Source of the DNA: an uncultured Bacteroidales bacterium
GTDB lineage: Bacteria; Bacteroidota; Bacteroidia; Bacteroidales; UBA932
NCBI GenBank assembly: GCA_946999645.1
Contig: CAMQDS010000006.1
Coordinates: 1-64,000 of the forward strand
DNA: 64,000 bases
Reading direction: 5' to 3'
The position numbers and the translations under genes were made by a program. A model generated the notes under the pieces. The model was not told the DNA's origin, did not search any database, and saw only the letters and a list, made by a program, of their open reading frames with translations. Positions 18,780 to 27,466 of the stretch are shown here, in pieces (position 1 is the first letter of the stretch; every line of letters starts with the position of its first letter).

Positions 18780-18868
18780 ACATATAAAAGTCAATTTTTG
18801 TGTCTATTTGTTAAGTTCGTTTTATATATAAGGCTGCAACTTTGGGGAAAGTTGCAGCCTTTCTTTTG
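18780..18868 (+). ncRNA. Candidate small RNA of about 88 nucleotides
   Basis: The 341-base gap 18543-18883 holds a consensus plus-strand promoter, about 50 AT-rich bases without any ATG-initiated frame, and a perfect intrinsic terminator. The nearest plus-strand gene upstream ended 6 kb earlier at its own terminator, so this terminator must serve a local transcript. The transcript start near 18780 is inferred from the -7 box. I see no SRP, tmRNA, RNase P or tRNA features. It could be a trans-acting regulatory RNA or an antisense regulator of the GH97 mRNA 3' end. Confidence 0.6.
18830..18868 (+). terminator. Intrinsic terminator of the candidate small RNA
   Basis: A perfect 14-base stem AAGGCTGCAACTTT (18830-18843), GGGG loop and AAAGTTGCAGCCTT (18848-18861), followed by TTCTTTTG on the plus strand. 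On the minus strand the downstream side lacks a clear T run, so it is oriented for plus-strand transcription, although it may also slow readthrough from the GH97 gene. Confidence 0.88.
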
Positions 18869-18883
18869 TTATTTAATATAAAC

Positions 18884-21010
18884 TTACAATATTGGTTTGA
18901 TACTAACTGCCCATCCTCCACCTTCAACGGCATTTAGTTTTAAAATTGTTTTAGATGAAACTTTACGGACACTTACTGTGTAGTCATACGGATTGGAACC
19001 AACTTTTGCATCTTTTCCGTCCTGCCAAATTTTAGCCTCGTACTTTACTCCTGGCTCCAAAAAATCAAGTTTAATTGCGGATACTCTGTTTACTCCGCTT
19101 ACATTACCAATATACCAATTACGTTTTCCTTTCTCTCGACGCGCTACGGAAATATATCTTCCTGGTTCTGCTTCCAAATATTTACTCTCGCTCCACATTA
19201 CTGGTACATCCTTTATAAATTCAAATGCCCTCGGCTCAGCTTCGTAGTGTTCAGGTAAATCTGCTGCCATCTGCAATGGTGTGTACATCGTAAGGTAACT
19301 TCCAAGTTGGTTGCATATTGTAGTCTGTACCATGTTATGATTGTTCGGATTTAATTTCTTTAAATCGAACATTACAATACCTGGAGTGTAATCCATCGGG
19401 CCTCCGATAAGTCTTGTAAATGGAAGTAGTGTGAGGTGGTTGAGTTTGTTTCCACTCGTCTGAAACTCTTGTCCTTTTGCACTCTCCTGGCTTAGTAGGT
19501 TAGGGTATGTACGGCTGAGTCCCGTCATATGTACTGCTTCATGTGCATTTACCATAATCTTATATTCTGCCGCTTTTTTCACTACATACATATAGTGGTT
19601 AACAAGCCACTGTCCATAGTGATACTCTCCGTAAGGAATAATATTTCCAACGTAACCCGTTTTCACAGCATCGTACCCGTTAGTTTTCATAAAACTGAAA
19701 GCCTTGTCAAGATGTCGTTCATAATTACGTATAGAGCCAGAGGTTTCATGGTGCATAATCATTTTCACACCCTTAGATTTAGCATAATCCCTAATGCGTG
19801 GCAAATCAAAATCAGGATAAGGAGTAACAAAGTCAAAGACATAGTCTTTCTGATGGCCGAACCAGTCTTCCCAACCTATATTCCAACCTTCTACCAACAT
19901 ACCTTTAATTCCATTTTTTGATGCGAAATCTATGTAACGCATAACGTTCTTGGTGTTCGCTCCGTGCCTTCCATGAGGTTTGGCATTTTTGTAATCGCTT
20001 TTGCCTATTTGTACGCTAAAAAAGTCATCTGTATAGCTCCAATGCGTCTTACCAGTTATCATTTCCCACCATACACCCATATACTTCATAGGTTTAATCC
20101 AAGATACATCTTTAATAGCGCAAGGCTCATTGAGGTTATATACAAGTTTGCTGCTCAGTATATCACGGGCATCATTACTCACAATTATTGTTCTCCAAGG
20201 AGTGTTGAAGGCAGTTTGTACATGTCCCTTTGCTCCTGTTGCATCAGGTGTAAGATGAGTGCGGAAAATAAAATTGTTATCATCAATTTCAAGATTGATG
20301 GCAGGGAAATCTATAAGTGCCGCTTCATGAATGTTTATATAAAGACCATCATCTGTCTTTAATTGTAATGGAGTTTGAACTCCTATCTTATCCATTCCAT
20401 GCTGTGAAGCATTATATGTACGCTCTTTATTATATAATGAGCGTATCTCAGATATACGACTTTCTGTAACATCATATTCTTCTGTATCGTAATCTCCAGG
20501 AAGCCAAAATGCCGTATGGTTGCCAGTCATCGCAAATTCTGTAACCTCTTCTTTTATAGTAAAATATGTAAGATTCTTTTGAGATGGAAACTCATACCTA
20601 AAACCTAATCCGTCGTCAAATAGTCTAAAACGTATCGCCATTTCCCGACCTGTTCCTAATTGTTTTAGATTAACAAGCAATTCATTATACTTATTTCTGT
20701 ATGTATCTTCTTCCCCCCAAACTGGCGACCAAGTCTCATCAAATGAAGATGTTTCAGTATTTATAATGTTAAATCCATCTGTCAGATTTCCTATTCTATC
20801 GTTGAGGAGAATAAAGCCCAACTTGCTATCCTTTACAACATTTTTATTATCATAGGTTAATCTATAGATAGGCTGCCCCGATTTATCTACTGAAAAGTAA
20901 GTCTTTAATCTTCCGTTTGGAGAAGAAAGCTCCTGTGCTGAAGAAATCCACGTTGTAAACATTAAAATACTAGAAGTCAGAATGATAGCCTTAAATAGAT
21001 TCTTATACAT
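18884..21010 (-). CDS. GH97 family alpha-glucosidase (SusB-like)
   Basis: A 708-residue secreted GH97 enzyme with a cleavable signal (to about Ala25), an N-terminal beta-sandwich (about 26-300), a (beta/alpha)8 barrel (300-600) and a C-terminal sheet domain. Glu177, Glu422, Glu491 and Glu515 keep the spacing of the SusB residues Glu194, Glu439, Glu508 and Glu532, the calcium-bound and base residues of the inverting subgroup. A Gly (452, in VKTGYVG) stands where retaining members are expected to have a nucleophilic Asp. It probably releases glucose from alpha-glucans in the periplasm. A sugar transporter and glucokinase run divergently, giving a complete route to glucose-6-phosphate. Confidence 0.93.
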   Translation of the reverse strand: MYKNLFKAIILTSSILMFTTWISSAQELSSPNGRLKTYFSVDKSGQPIYRLTYDNKNVVKDSKLGFILLNDRIGNLTDGFNIINTETSSFDETWSPVWGEEDTYRNKYNELLVNLKQLGTGREMAIRFRLFDDGLGFRYEFPSQKNLTYFTIKEEVTEFAMTGNHTAFWLPGDYDTEEYDVTESRISEIRSLYNKERTYNASQHGMDKIGVQTPLQLKTDDGLYINIHEAALIDFPAINLEIDDNNFIFRTHLTPDATGAKGHVQTAFNTPWRTIIVSNDARDILSSKLVYNLNEPCAIKDVSWIKPMKYMGVWWEMITGKTHWSYTDDFFSVQIGKSDYKNAKPHGRHGANTKNVMRYIDFASKNGIKGMLVEGWNIGWEDWFGHQKDYVFDFVTPYPDFDLPRIRDYAKSKGVKMIMHHETSGSIRNYERHLDKAFSFMKTNGYDAVKTGYVGNIIPYGEYHYGQWLVNHYMYVVKKAAEYKIMVNAHEAVHMTGLSRTYPNLLSQESAKGQEFQTSGNKLNHLTLLPFTRLIGGPMDYTPGIVMFDLKKLNPNNHNMVQTTICNQLGSYLTMYTPLQMAADLPEHYEAEPRAFEFIKDVPVMWSESKYLEAEPGRYISVARREKGKRNWYIGNVSGVNRVSAIKLDFLEPGVKYEAKIWQDGKDAKVGSNPYDYTVSVRKVSSKTILKLNAVEGGGWAVSIKPIL

Positions 21011-21065
21011 AATTGTTTATTTTGATTTTCAATCAGTTATTAATTTATGTCAGTGTTTATTATGT

Positions 21066-21096
21066 CAAAAGTACAATTTTTTATCATTTAGTCAAA
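21066..21096 (-). promoter_or_regulatory. Promoter of the GH97 gene
   Basis: On the minus strand TTTG (21093-21096) and TACTTTTG (21066-21073) are 19 bases apart, a near-perfect Bacteroidota promoter. Transcription would start about 50 bases before the GH97 ATG. Confidence 0.65.
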
Positions 21097-21106
21097 TAAT
21101 AAAGCT

Positions 21107-21136
21107 TTTGTCACTTCTGAAATTTTTGTACATTTG
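21107..21136 (+). promoter_or_regulatory. Promoter of the sugar transporter-glucokinase operon
   Basis: TTTG at 21107-21110 and TACATTTG at 21129-21136 are 18 bases apart. It lies only ten bases from the -33 element of the divergent GH97 promoter, so the two promoters could be controlled jointly. The leader to the transporter ATG is about 65 bases. Confidence 0.6.
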
Positions 21137-21206
21137 CGTGGTGTTTTGCTTAATTAAGGTAAAAACATACTGATACAGATAATTTATATAAACTAAAACA
21201 ATAATA

Positions 21207-22484
21207 ATGGCAAAGAAAAACAGCAACATTCTTGCGATAGCGATAATGTTTTTCCTGTTCATGATGATTTCATTTGTTACAGGTCTTCAGAACCCTTTTG
21301 GGATTATAGTAAAGCAGCAGTTTGATACAACCAATTTTATGTCTCAACTTGGAAATGCAGCAAACTTTATCGCTTATGCGTTTATGGGGTTGCCGGCAGG
21401 GTTTATACTTTCTAAAAAGGGATATAAGTTTACAGCACTTTCTGCAGTTGCTGTTGGTTTTATAGGTGTATGTATCACATTCTTATCAGGAAGGACTGGC
21501 AATTTTGTTATATATCTTTTAGGTGCATTCATTTCAGGCTTTTCAATGTGTATGCTTAATACGGTTGTAAATCCTATGCTTAATACCCTTGGAAATGGAG
21601 GCAAAAGAGGTAATCAACTTATACAATTTGGTGGCTCATTAAATTCCCTAACTGCTACAATATGTCCGGTTTTTGTCGGCTATCTTATAGGTGATATTTC
21701 TAAAGATACAAGCATAGCAGATGCTAATCCTGCCCTTTTTATTGCTATGGGTGTGTTTGCCGCAGCTTTCATAATAATATTTTTATCATCAATCCCGGAA
21801 CCGGAACTTGATGAAGCAAAAAATGAAAAAGAAGAAACAAGTACTTTGGATAACATATGCGGAGCCTTGTCATATAAGCATTTTGTATTTGGTATTATCG
21901 CCATCTTCCTTTATGTCGGTGTTGAAGTAGGTATTCCAAACTTTGCTAATCTCTATATGACCTCATCTTCAGCAGGTATCAGTGCAACTGTTGCAGGTAC
22001 TATCGTAGGAATGTATTGGTTCCTAATGCTTTGTGGTCGTCTTGCCGGTGGCGCTTTTGGAGGAAAAATTTCAAGCAGACAGATGATTACTTTTGTAGGA
22101 AGTCTTGCAATAATATTCTTGTTGCTCGGTATTTTCCTTGGTGATTCCAAAACTGTATTATTCCCAGCGATTACTTCAGAATTGAAATTCTCTTTGAAGG
22201 CTATTCCTATCGGAGTAATGTTCTTCATTCTCTGTGGTCTTTGTACTTCTGTAATGTGGGGCGCTATTTTCAATCTTGCTGTAGAAGGACTTGGAAAATA
22301 TACTTCAGTTGCATCAGGTTTGTTTATGATTATGGTATGCGGTGGAGGCCTTCTCCCGTTGCTTCAAGGTAAGGTTGCCGATATTTCAGGTTACCTTCCA
22401 AGTTATTGGGTGGTAGTTGTAGCCGTATTATATATAGTATGGTTTGCCCTAATTGGTTCCAAGCCTACTAAAACACTTAAATAA
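21207..22484 (+). CDS. MFS sugar transporter (FucP/FHS-like)
   Basis: A 425-residue inner-membrane transporter with about twelve hydrophobic segments. It resembles the sugar:H+ symporter group that contains FucP and glucose/galactose permeases, with the first segment followed by NPFGIIVKQQFD and the GLPAGFILSKKGYK loop, a version of the MFS motif A. It starts its own operon, with the ROK glucokinase six bases downstream and the secreted alpha-glucosidase divergent, so glucose is the most likely substrate. Confidence 0.88.
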   Translation: MAKKNSNILAIAIMFFLFMMISFVTGLQNPFGIIVKQQFDTTNFMSQLGNAANFIAYAFMGLPAGFILSKKGYKFTALSAVAVGFIGVCITFLSGRTGNFVIYLLGAFISGFSMCMLNTVVNPMLNTLGNGGKRGNQLIQFGGSLNSLTATICPVFVGYLIGDISKDTSIADANPALFIAMGVFAAAFIIIFLSSIPEPELDEAKNEKEETSTLDNICGALSYKHFVFGIIAIFLYVGVEVGIPNFANLYMTSSSAGISATVAGTIVGMYWFLMLCGRLAGGAFGGKISSRQMITFVGSLAIIFLLLGIFLGDSKTVLFPAITSELKFSLKAIPIGVMFFILCGLCTSVMWGAIFNLAVEGLGKYTSVASGLFMIMVCGGGLLPLLQGKVADISGYLPSYWVVVVAVLYIVWFALIGSKPTKTLK

Positions 22485-22490
22485 AATATA

Positions 22491-23450
22491 ATGTTACAGG
22501 ATCTTGTTATTGGTATAGACATAGGTGGACAGACCACAAAGTGTGGTGTCGTAGATGCAAGGGGTACAGTTCTTTCTCAGACAGTGATTAGAACAGATAC
22601 TCACACGGAAGTTGAAAATTTTATTCCAGAACTTGCAGATGCTTTAAATAGAATTATAACTGAATCTAAAGCAGACGGCTTGATAAGAGGAATAGGTGTA
22701 GGAGCTCCTAACGGAAACTATTACACTGGAGATATTGAAAACGCAGTAAATATTTCTTGGGGTGGAGGAAAGACAATACACTTCTCAAAAATATTGTCAG
22801 AGGCAATGGATGGTATTCCTGTGTCACTGACAAATGATGCAAATGCTGCCGCTATGGGAGAAATGACTTATGGTGCTGCCAGAGGTATGAAAAATTTTAT
22901 AATGATTACCCTTGGAACAGGAGTTGGAAGCGGAATAATAGTTAATGGCGAAGTTGTGTATGGCCATGATGGCTTTGCAGGAGAACTTGGTCACACCTGT
23001 GCTGTACGTAATAACGGTCGTTACTGTAATTGTGGCAAAACAGGCTGTTTGGAAACTTATTGTTCTGCTACAGGCGTTGCTCGAACAGCACGTGAATGGC
23101 TTGATATGAGCGATACTCCTTCTTCTCTAAGAAGTCTTGACAGGATTACATCCAAGGATGTATATAATGCTGCAAAAGAAGGTGATAAGGTTGCATTGAA
23201 GATTTTTGAGTATACAGGAAATCTTTTAGGTCAGTCCTTCGCAGATTTTATCGCATTTAGCGCCCCTGAGGCTATTGTTCTTTTCGGTGGTCTTGCAAGG
23301 GCAAAGGATTTCTTGAGAGAACCAATAGAGAAGTCTATGAACGCAAACGTACTTCCTTTGTGGAAAAATAAAGTGAAGATCGTTTTCTCTCAGTTGAAAG
23401 AATCTGATGCGGCTATTCTTGGAGCATCAGCATTGGCTTGGGAGTTATAA
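22491..23450 (+). CDS. ROK family glucokinase
   Basis: A 319-residue ROK kinase that phosphorylates glucose with ATP in the cytoplasm. The phosphate-binding loop DIGGQTTKCGVV lies at the N-terminus, the catalytic Asp is in SLTNDANAAAMGE, and the ROK zinc site is present as GH followed by CNCGKTGCLET. The gene is six bases downstream of the sugar transporter, and a terminator follows, so the two make a short operon. ROK enzymes can also act on other hexoses, but the alpha-glucosidase context favours glucose. Confidence 0.93.
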   Translation: MLQDLVIGIDIGGQTTKCGVVDARGTVLSQTVIRTDTHTEVENFIPELADALNRIITESKADGLIRGIGVGAPNGNYYTGDIENAVNISWGGGKTIHFSKILSEAMDGIPVSLTNDANAAAMGEMTYGAARGMKNFIMITLGTGVGSGIIVNGEVVYGHDGFAGELGHTCAVRNNGRYCNCGKTGCLETYCSATGVARTAREWLDMSDTPSSLRSLDRITSKDVYNAAKEGDKVALKIFEYTGNLLGQSFADFIAFSAPEAIVLFGGLARAKDFLREPIEKSMNANVLPLWKNKVKIVFSQLKESDAAILGASALAWEL

Positions 23451-23470
23451 ACAATTATAAGTATTCTTAA

Positions 23471-23506
23471 AACAGCCGACTGATATTTTCAGCCGGCTGT
23501 TTTTTA
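23471..23506. terminator. Terminator between glucokinase and DUF1015 gene
   Basis: AACAGCCGACTGA (23471-23483) pairs with TCAGCCGGCTGTT (23489-23501) with one G-T pair, followed by six T on the plus strand. A shorter T run on the minus side suggests it also serves the convergent DUF1015 gene. Confidence 0.88.
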
Positions 23507-23513
23507 TAATGTA

Positions 23514-24755
23514 TTAATCCAATTTATGTATAGTCAGTCCTGATCGCAGTTTAGGCTCAAACCATGTGGTTTTTGGAGGCATAATGTTACCGCTATCTGC
23601 AATATTTATTAGTTGCTCCATAGAAACTGGGTACATTGCAAAAGCCACTTTCATTTCTCCGCTATCAACTCTTTTCTGCAACTCTTCAAGTCCTCTTATT
23701 CCTCCTACAAAATCGATTCTATTATCTGTTCTTAAATCTTTTATACCCAATATCTTATTAAGGACTAAATCTGACAGTATGGTGACATCCAAAACACCTA
23801 TAGGATCGTTATCATTGAAGCGTCCTTGCTTTGCATTAAGATTATACCAAAAGCCATCCAAATACATAGAAAAATTATGCAAAGCAGTCGGCTTGTATGG
23901 TTGTCTTCCCATCTTAAATATTTCAAAATCATCGCTTAGGGCAGATATGAAACTATCTGGTTCAAGTCCGTTTAAATCCTTTACAACCCTATTATAATCT
24001 ATAATATTTAGTTGACTTTCAGGAAAACATACAGCCATGAAATAATTGTATTCTTCTTCTCCTGTATGTTTAGAATTTGCCTTTTTCTTTTCTCTGCAAA
24101 TTCCAGCAGCAGCCGCTGTACGGTGATGACCATCAGCAACATAAAAACATTTTATGTCGTAAGTGAATATTGCTGTTATTCTATCAATATCAGATTGGGA
24201 GGATATAAGCCAAAGCTTGTGTCCAAAGTTATTCTCATCAATAAAATCATATTCAGGTTCCTGAGCAATCACTTGTTTTACAATTTGATTTATTTCCTCA
24301 TTGTCCTTATACGCAAAGAATACAGGTTCTATATTGGCATTTTGGATTCTGACATGTTCCATACGGTTTTCCTCTTTTTCCTTTCGTGTCAGTTCATGCC
24401 GTTTGATATTTCCTATAGAATAGTCATTTGCATTGGCACATAGAACTATACCATACTGTGTATGTCCGTTCATTGTTTGTGCGTATACATAATAATATGG
24501 CTTTTTATCTTGTTGCAGCCACCCTTTGTCTTGCCATTTTTTAAAATTATATACTGCTTGTTGATATGATTCAGGACTGTTTTCATCAATAATCGGATCA
24601 AAATCAATTTCAGGTCTGGTAATATGTAAAATTGATTTTTCACCAGCAATGGCCTTCGCCTCTTCTGAATTGAGAACATCATACGGAGGTCCTGCTACTT
24701 CCATAACAAGAGTTTTAGGCGGCCTTATTGCTGCAAAAGGTCTGACTTTCACCAT
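23514..24755 (-). CDS. DUF1015 family protein
   Basis: A 413-residue soluble protein of the DUF1015 family, recognised from the N-terminus VRPFAAIRPPK...GPPYDVLNSEEA and the FYVADGHHRTAAAA segment, which resembles a ParB/Srx-like nucleotide-binding motif. The biochemical role is not established. It is three bases downstream of serC and often accompanies serine biosynthesis genes in Bacteroidota, so a link to serine or phosphoserine metabolism is inferred. Confidence 0.88.
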   Translation of the reverse strand: MVKVRPFAAIRPPKTLVMEVAGPPYDVLNSEEAKAIAGEKSILHITRPEIDFDPIIDENSPESYQQAVYNFKKWQDKGWLQQDKKPYYYVYAQTMNGHTQYGIVLCANANDYSIGNIKRHELTRKEKEENRMEHVRIQNANIEPVFFAYKDNEEINQIVKQVIAQEPEYDFIDENNFGHKLWLISSQSDIDRITAIFTYDIKCFYVADGHHRTAAAAGICREKKKANSKHTGEEEYNYFMAVCFPESQLNIIDYNRVVKDLNGLEPDSFISALSDDFEIFKMGRQPYKPTALHNFSMYLDGFWYNLNAKQGRFNDNDPIGVLDVTILSDLVLNKILGIKDLRTDNRIDFVGGIRGLEELQKRVDSGEMKVAFAMYPVSMEQLINIADSGNIMPPKTTWFEPKLRSGLTIHKLD

Positions 24756-24758
24756 AAT

Positions 24759-25832
24759 TTATTTATTAAATTGTTCAAACTCCTGCATACACTCAATCAG
24801 TGCAAGTACATCTTCTTTAGTGCAGGCGTTATATATTGATGCCCGAAAACCGCCCACGTAGCGGTGTCCTTTAATTCCTGATATTCCTTTCTGAGATGCA
24901 AATTTAAGAAAGTCATTTTCTAAATTTTCATATCCTTCCGACATGACAAAACAAACATTCATAATCGAACGGTCTTTTTTGACAACAGTACCTTGAAAAA
25001 GAGGATTTCTATCAATCTCATTATATAGTAAAGCCGCCTTTTCTTTATTAATGGCGTGAATGGCATCTACTCCGCCCATCTCTTTAAGCCATTTAAGGGT
25101 TTCCTTCATAACGAAGATAGAAAATACAGGAGGCGTATTGTACATAGATTTATTGTCTATATGTACCCTATAATCTAACATAGTAGGAATATGTCGGCTT
25201 ACCTTTCCTAAGGCATCCTTTCTTATGATAGCAAATGTACATCCTGCTGTGCCTGCATTCTTTTGCGCCCCTCCATAAATAAGGGCATACTTATTTACGT
25301 CAATTCTTCGGCTTAAAATATCTGAAGACATATCGGCAATAAGCGGAACAGGACAGTCAATATCTTCCATCAACTCAGTACCATATATGGTGTTGTTTGT
25401 AGTAATATGCAGATAATCAATATCTTCTGGGATTTTATATCCTGTCGGAATATATGTGTAATTTTTATTTGCGGAACTTGCTATTGTGTATGCGTTCCCT
25501 ATCTCTTTTGCTTGTTCAAGTGCTTTATTTGCCCATACTCCAGTATCAAGATAGCCTGCTTTTTTGTTTAAGAAGTTCATTGCAACATACAAAAACTGCA
25601 TTCTTGCTCCACCTCCTAAAAAGAGAATATCATAATTATCAGGAATGTTCAAAAGTTCTCTCCATAGCGAACGGCACTCATCCATCTCCGCTTCCCATTC
25701 TTTGGAACGATGAGATATTGAAAGCAATGAAATTCCTGTATTTTTAAAATCTTTAAGTGCGTCTATAGCCCTATCTATTGCCTGAGTAGGAACTACCGCA
25801 GGACCAGCATTGAAATTATGAACTTTTACCAT
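24759..25832 (-). CDS. serC: Phosphoserine aminotransferase
   Basis: SerC converts 3-phosphohydroxypyruvate and glutamate to phosphoserine and 2-oxoglutarate, and also acts in pyridoxal phosphate synthesis. The 357-residue length is normal. The N-terminus HNFNAGPAVVPTQAI, the LFLGGGARMQF segment and the ALIYGGAQKNAG block holding the PLP-lysine are diagnostic. It lies 11 bases after pyrB and 3 bases before the DUF1015 gene. A serA gene, frequently found between serC and the DUF1015 gene in relatives, is absent here. Confidence 0.96.
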   Translation of the reverse strand: MVKVHNFNAGPAVVPTQAIDRAIDALKDFKNTGISLLSISHRSKEWEAEMDECRSLWRELLNIPDNYDILFLGGGARMQFLYVAMNFLNKKAGYLDTGVWANKALEQAKEIGNAYTIASSANKNYTYIPTGYKIPEDIDYLHITTNNTIYGTELMEDIDCPVPLIADMSSDILSRRIDVNKYALIYGGAQKNAGTAGCTFAIIRKDALGKVSRHIPTMLDYRVHIDNKSMYNTPPVFSIFVMKETLKWLKEMGGVDAIHAINKEKAALLYNEIDRNPLFQGTVVKKDRSIMNVCFVMSEGYENLENDFLKFASQKGISGIKGHRYVGGFRASIYNACTKEDVLALIECMQEFEQFNK

Positions 25833-25843
25833 TTTGAGACTAA

Positions 25844-26749
25844 CTATCTATATCCCAATAAATAAGAAATTACAGCCATCCTAACGTACATGCCATTACG
25901 CGCCTGTTGAAAATAATAGGCATATTCTGTAGAATCTACATCAGTTGCAATTTCTGTAATTCTTGGCAATGGGTGTAGTATTTTCATATTCTTTCTTGCA
26001 TTTGTAAGCATGTTGGCTGTAAGCCTATAAGTATCTTTTACTTTATCATAATCTTCTTTTGAAGGAAATCTCTCCTGCTGAACCCTTGTCATATATAGAA
26101 TATCACAATTATCAATATTATTTGAAAGATTACTATCCTCTCTGAACTGTATTCCCTTTTCTTTCAATAAATTAAGATACTTTTCCGGCATTTTTAATTC
26201 ATCTGGAGATACAAATGTAAAATGTGGATTAAAAAACGACATAGCCTCAGAAAGGGAATGAACCGTTCTTCCATACCTCAAATCTCCCACCATATTAATA
26301 TCCAAATCATCCAATCTTCCCTGGGTCTTCATAATTGAATACATATCCAAAAGGGTCTGTGTAGGATGTTGATTTGCACCATCTCCAGCATTAATTACAG
26401 GTACACTTGATACCTTAGATGCTATTTCTGCAGCGCCTTCTATAGGGTGTCGCATTACTATCATATCAACGTATCCAGAAACAATCCTTATAGTATCTTC
26501 AAGTGTTTCTCCTTTGCTTACACTTGTGTTTTTTGCATCAGGAAAACCTATTACTCTTGCCCCTAACCTGTTTATTGCTGCTTCAAATGATAATCTTGTT
26601 CTTGTCGATGGTTCGAAAAACAGACAGGCTATCACTTTACCAGCAAGGAAATTCTGCTCTCTTTTTTTCTCGAACTCTCTTGCTACATCAAGAATGTGCA
26701 GAAATTCTTCCTTAGAAAAATCTCTGATTGAAATTAAACTTTTTGGCAT
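25844..26749 (-). CDS. pyrB: Aspartate carbamoyltransferase catalytic chain
   Basis: PyrB catalyses the first committed step of pyrimidine synthesis, joining carbamoyl phosphate and aspartate. The carbamoyl phosphate motif FFEPSTRTRLSFE and the HPTQTLLDMYSI and LHPLPR blocks are intact. I prefer the start MPKSLISIRDF at 26749, which gives 301 residues and avoids overlap with the upstream gene; in-frame ATGs at 26770 and 26782 would overlap that gene by 14 and 26 bases. No regulatory chain gene pyrI follows, so either it lies elsewhere or the enzyme works as an unregulated trimer. Confidence 0.95.
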   Translation of the reverse strand: MPKSLISIRDFSKEEFLHILDVAREFEKKREQNFLAGKVIACLFFEPSTRTRLSFEAAINRLGARVIGFPDAKNTSVSKGETLEDTIRIVSGYVDMIVMRHPIEGAAEIASKVSSVPVINAGDGANQHPTQTLLDMYSIMKTQGRLDDLDINMVGDLRYGRTVHSLSEAMSFFNPHFTFVSPDELKMPEKYLNLLKEKGIQFREDSNLSNNIDNCDILYMTRVQQERFPSKEDYDKVKDTYRLTANMLTNARKNMKILHPLPRITEIATDVDSTEYAYYFQQARNGMYVRMAVISYLLGYR

Positions 26750-26756
26750 ACTTATA

Positions 26757-27377
26757 TTATAATCTTTCATATCTACATCCATTTATATTACTAATTTTTT
26801 CTAAAAATAGTAACTCTTGTGACAGTTTTACTCTTACATCCAAAATGCAACTTTCTGTAATTGCCTGACTTAAAATAGCAATGCGCAGATCCTTTATCAA
26901 CCTCATTACAGGCTCTGTGTTCATATATTCGAATAGCAGTCGGAAATCTCTACATTCCGTTTTTACTATTATCTCCGAATTGGAAATAGCGTCTGCTGAG
27001 GCTGTTTTATAGGCTCTTATAAGACCAGGAACGCCTAATTTTATACCTCCGAAATATCTGACTACAACTATCAGAATATCACTTAATTCGTTTGAAACTA
27101 TCTGCCCTAAAATAGGTCTTCCAGCAGAAGATGACGGTTCTCCATCATCATTTGCCCTGAATTTATCGCCTAGGCGTCCCAATCTATACGCATAACAATG
27201 ATGTCTTGCATCGTGATATTCTTTTTTTAGAGACTCTATAATCTCTTTTATCTCTGTTTCATTTTCAACTGGAAAAGAATGGGCTATAAACCTGCTCCCT
27301 TTGTCTTTGAACAGTCCTGTAGCAGGAGCTGAAATACTCTTGTACCTGTCTTGAATATGATTTTCATCCAACAGCAT
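26757..27377 (-). CDS. YigZ/IMPACT family protein
   Basis: A 206-residue protein with the Impact/YigZ N-terminal domain, shown by DDGEPSSSAGRPILGQI and VVRYFGGIKLGVPGLIRAY, followed by a C-terminal ferredoxin-like DUF1949-type region. The family binds nucleic acid or ribosomes in some organisms, and its bacterial function is not settled. It heads the leftward operon with pyrB, serC and the DUF1015 gene. Confidence 0.92.
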   Translation of the reverse strand: MLLDENHIQDRYKSISAPATGLFKDKGSRFIAHSFPVENETEIKEIIESLKKEYHDARHHCYAYRLGRLGDKFRANDDGEPSSSAGRPILGQIVSNELSDILIVVVRYFGGIKLGVPGLIRAYKTASADAISNSEIIVKTECRDFRLLFEYMNTEPVMRLIKDLRIAILSQAITESCILDVRVKLSQELLFLEKISNINGCRYERL

Positions 27378-27411
27378 AATGGGATTTCAAAATTAGTTAA
27401 AAACAGAACAT

Positions 27412-27444
27412 TTTGCAACGAGATAGAAATATTTTGTAACTTTG
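27412..27444 (+). promoter_or_regulatory. Promoter of the PRiA4_ORF3-like - miaA operon
   Basis: TTTG (27412-27415) and TAACTTTG (27437-27444) are separated by 21 bases, at the long end of the accepted spacing. The first ATG follows 22 bases later. Confidence 0.55.
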
Positions 27445-27466
27445 AAGACAATTTCACAATTAGATT

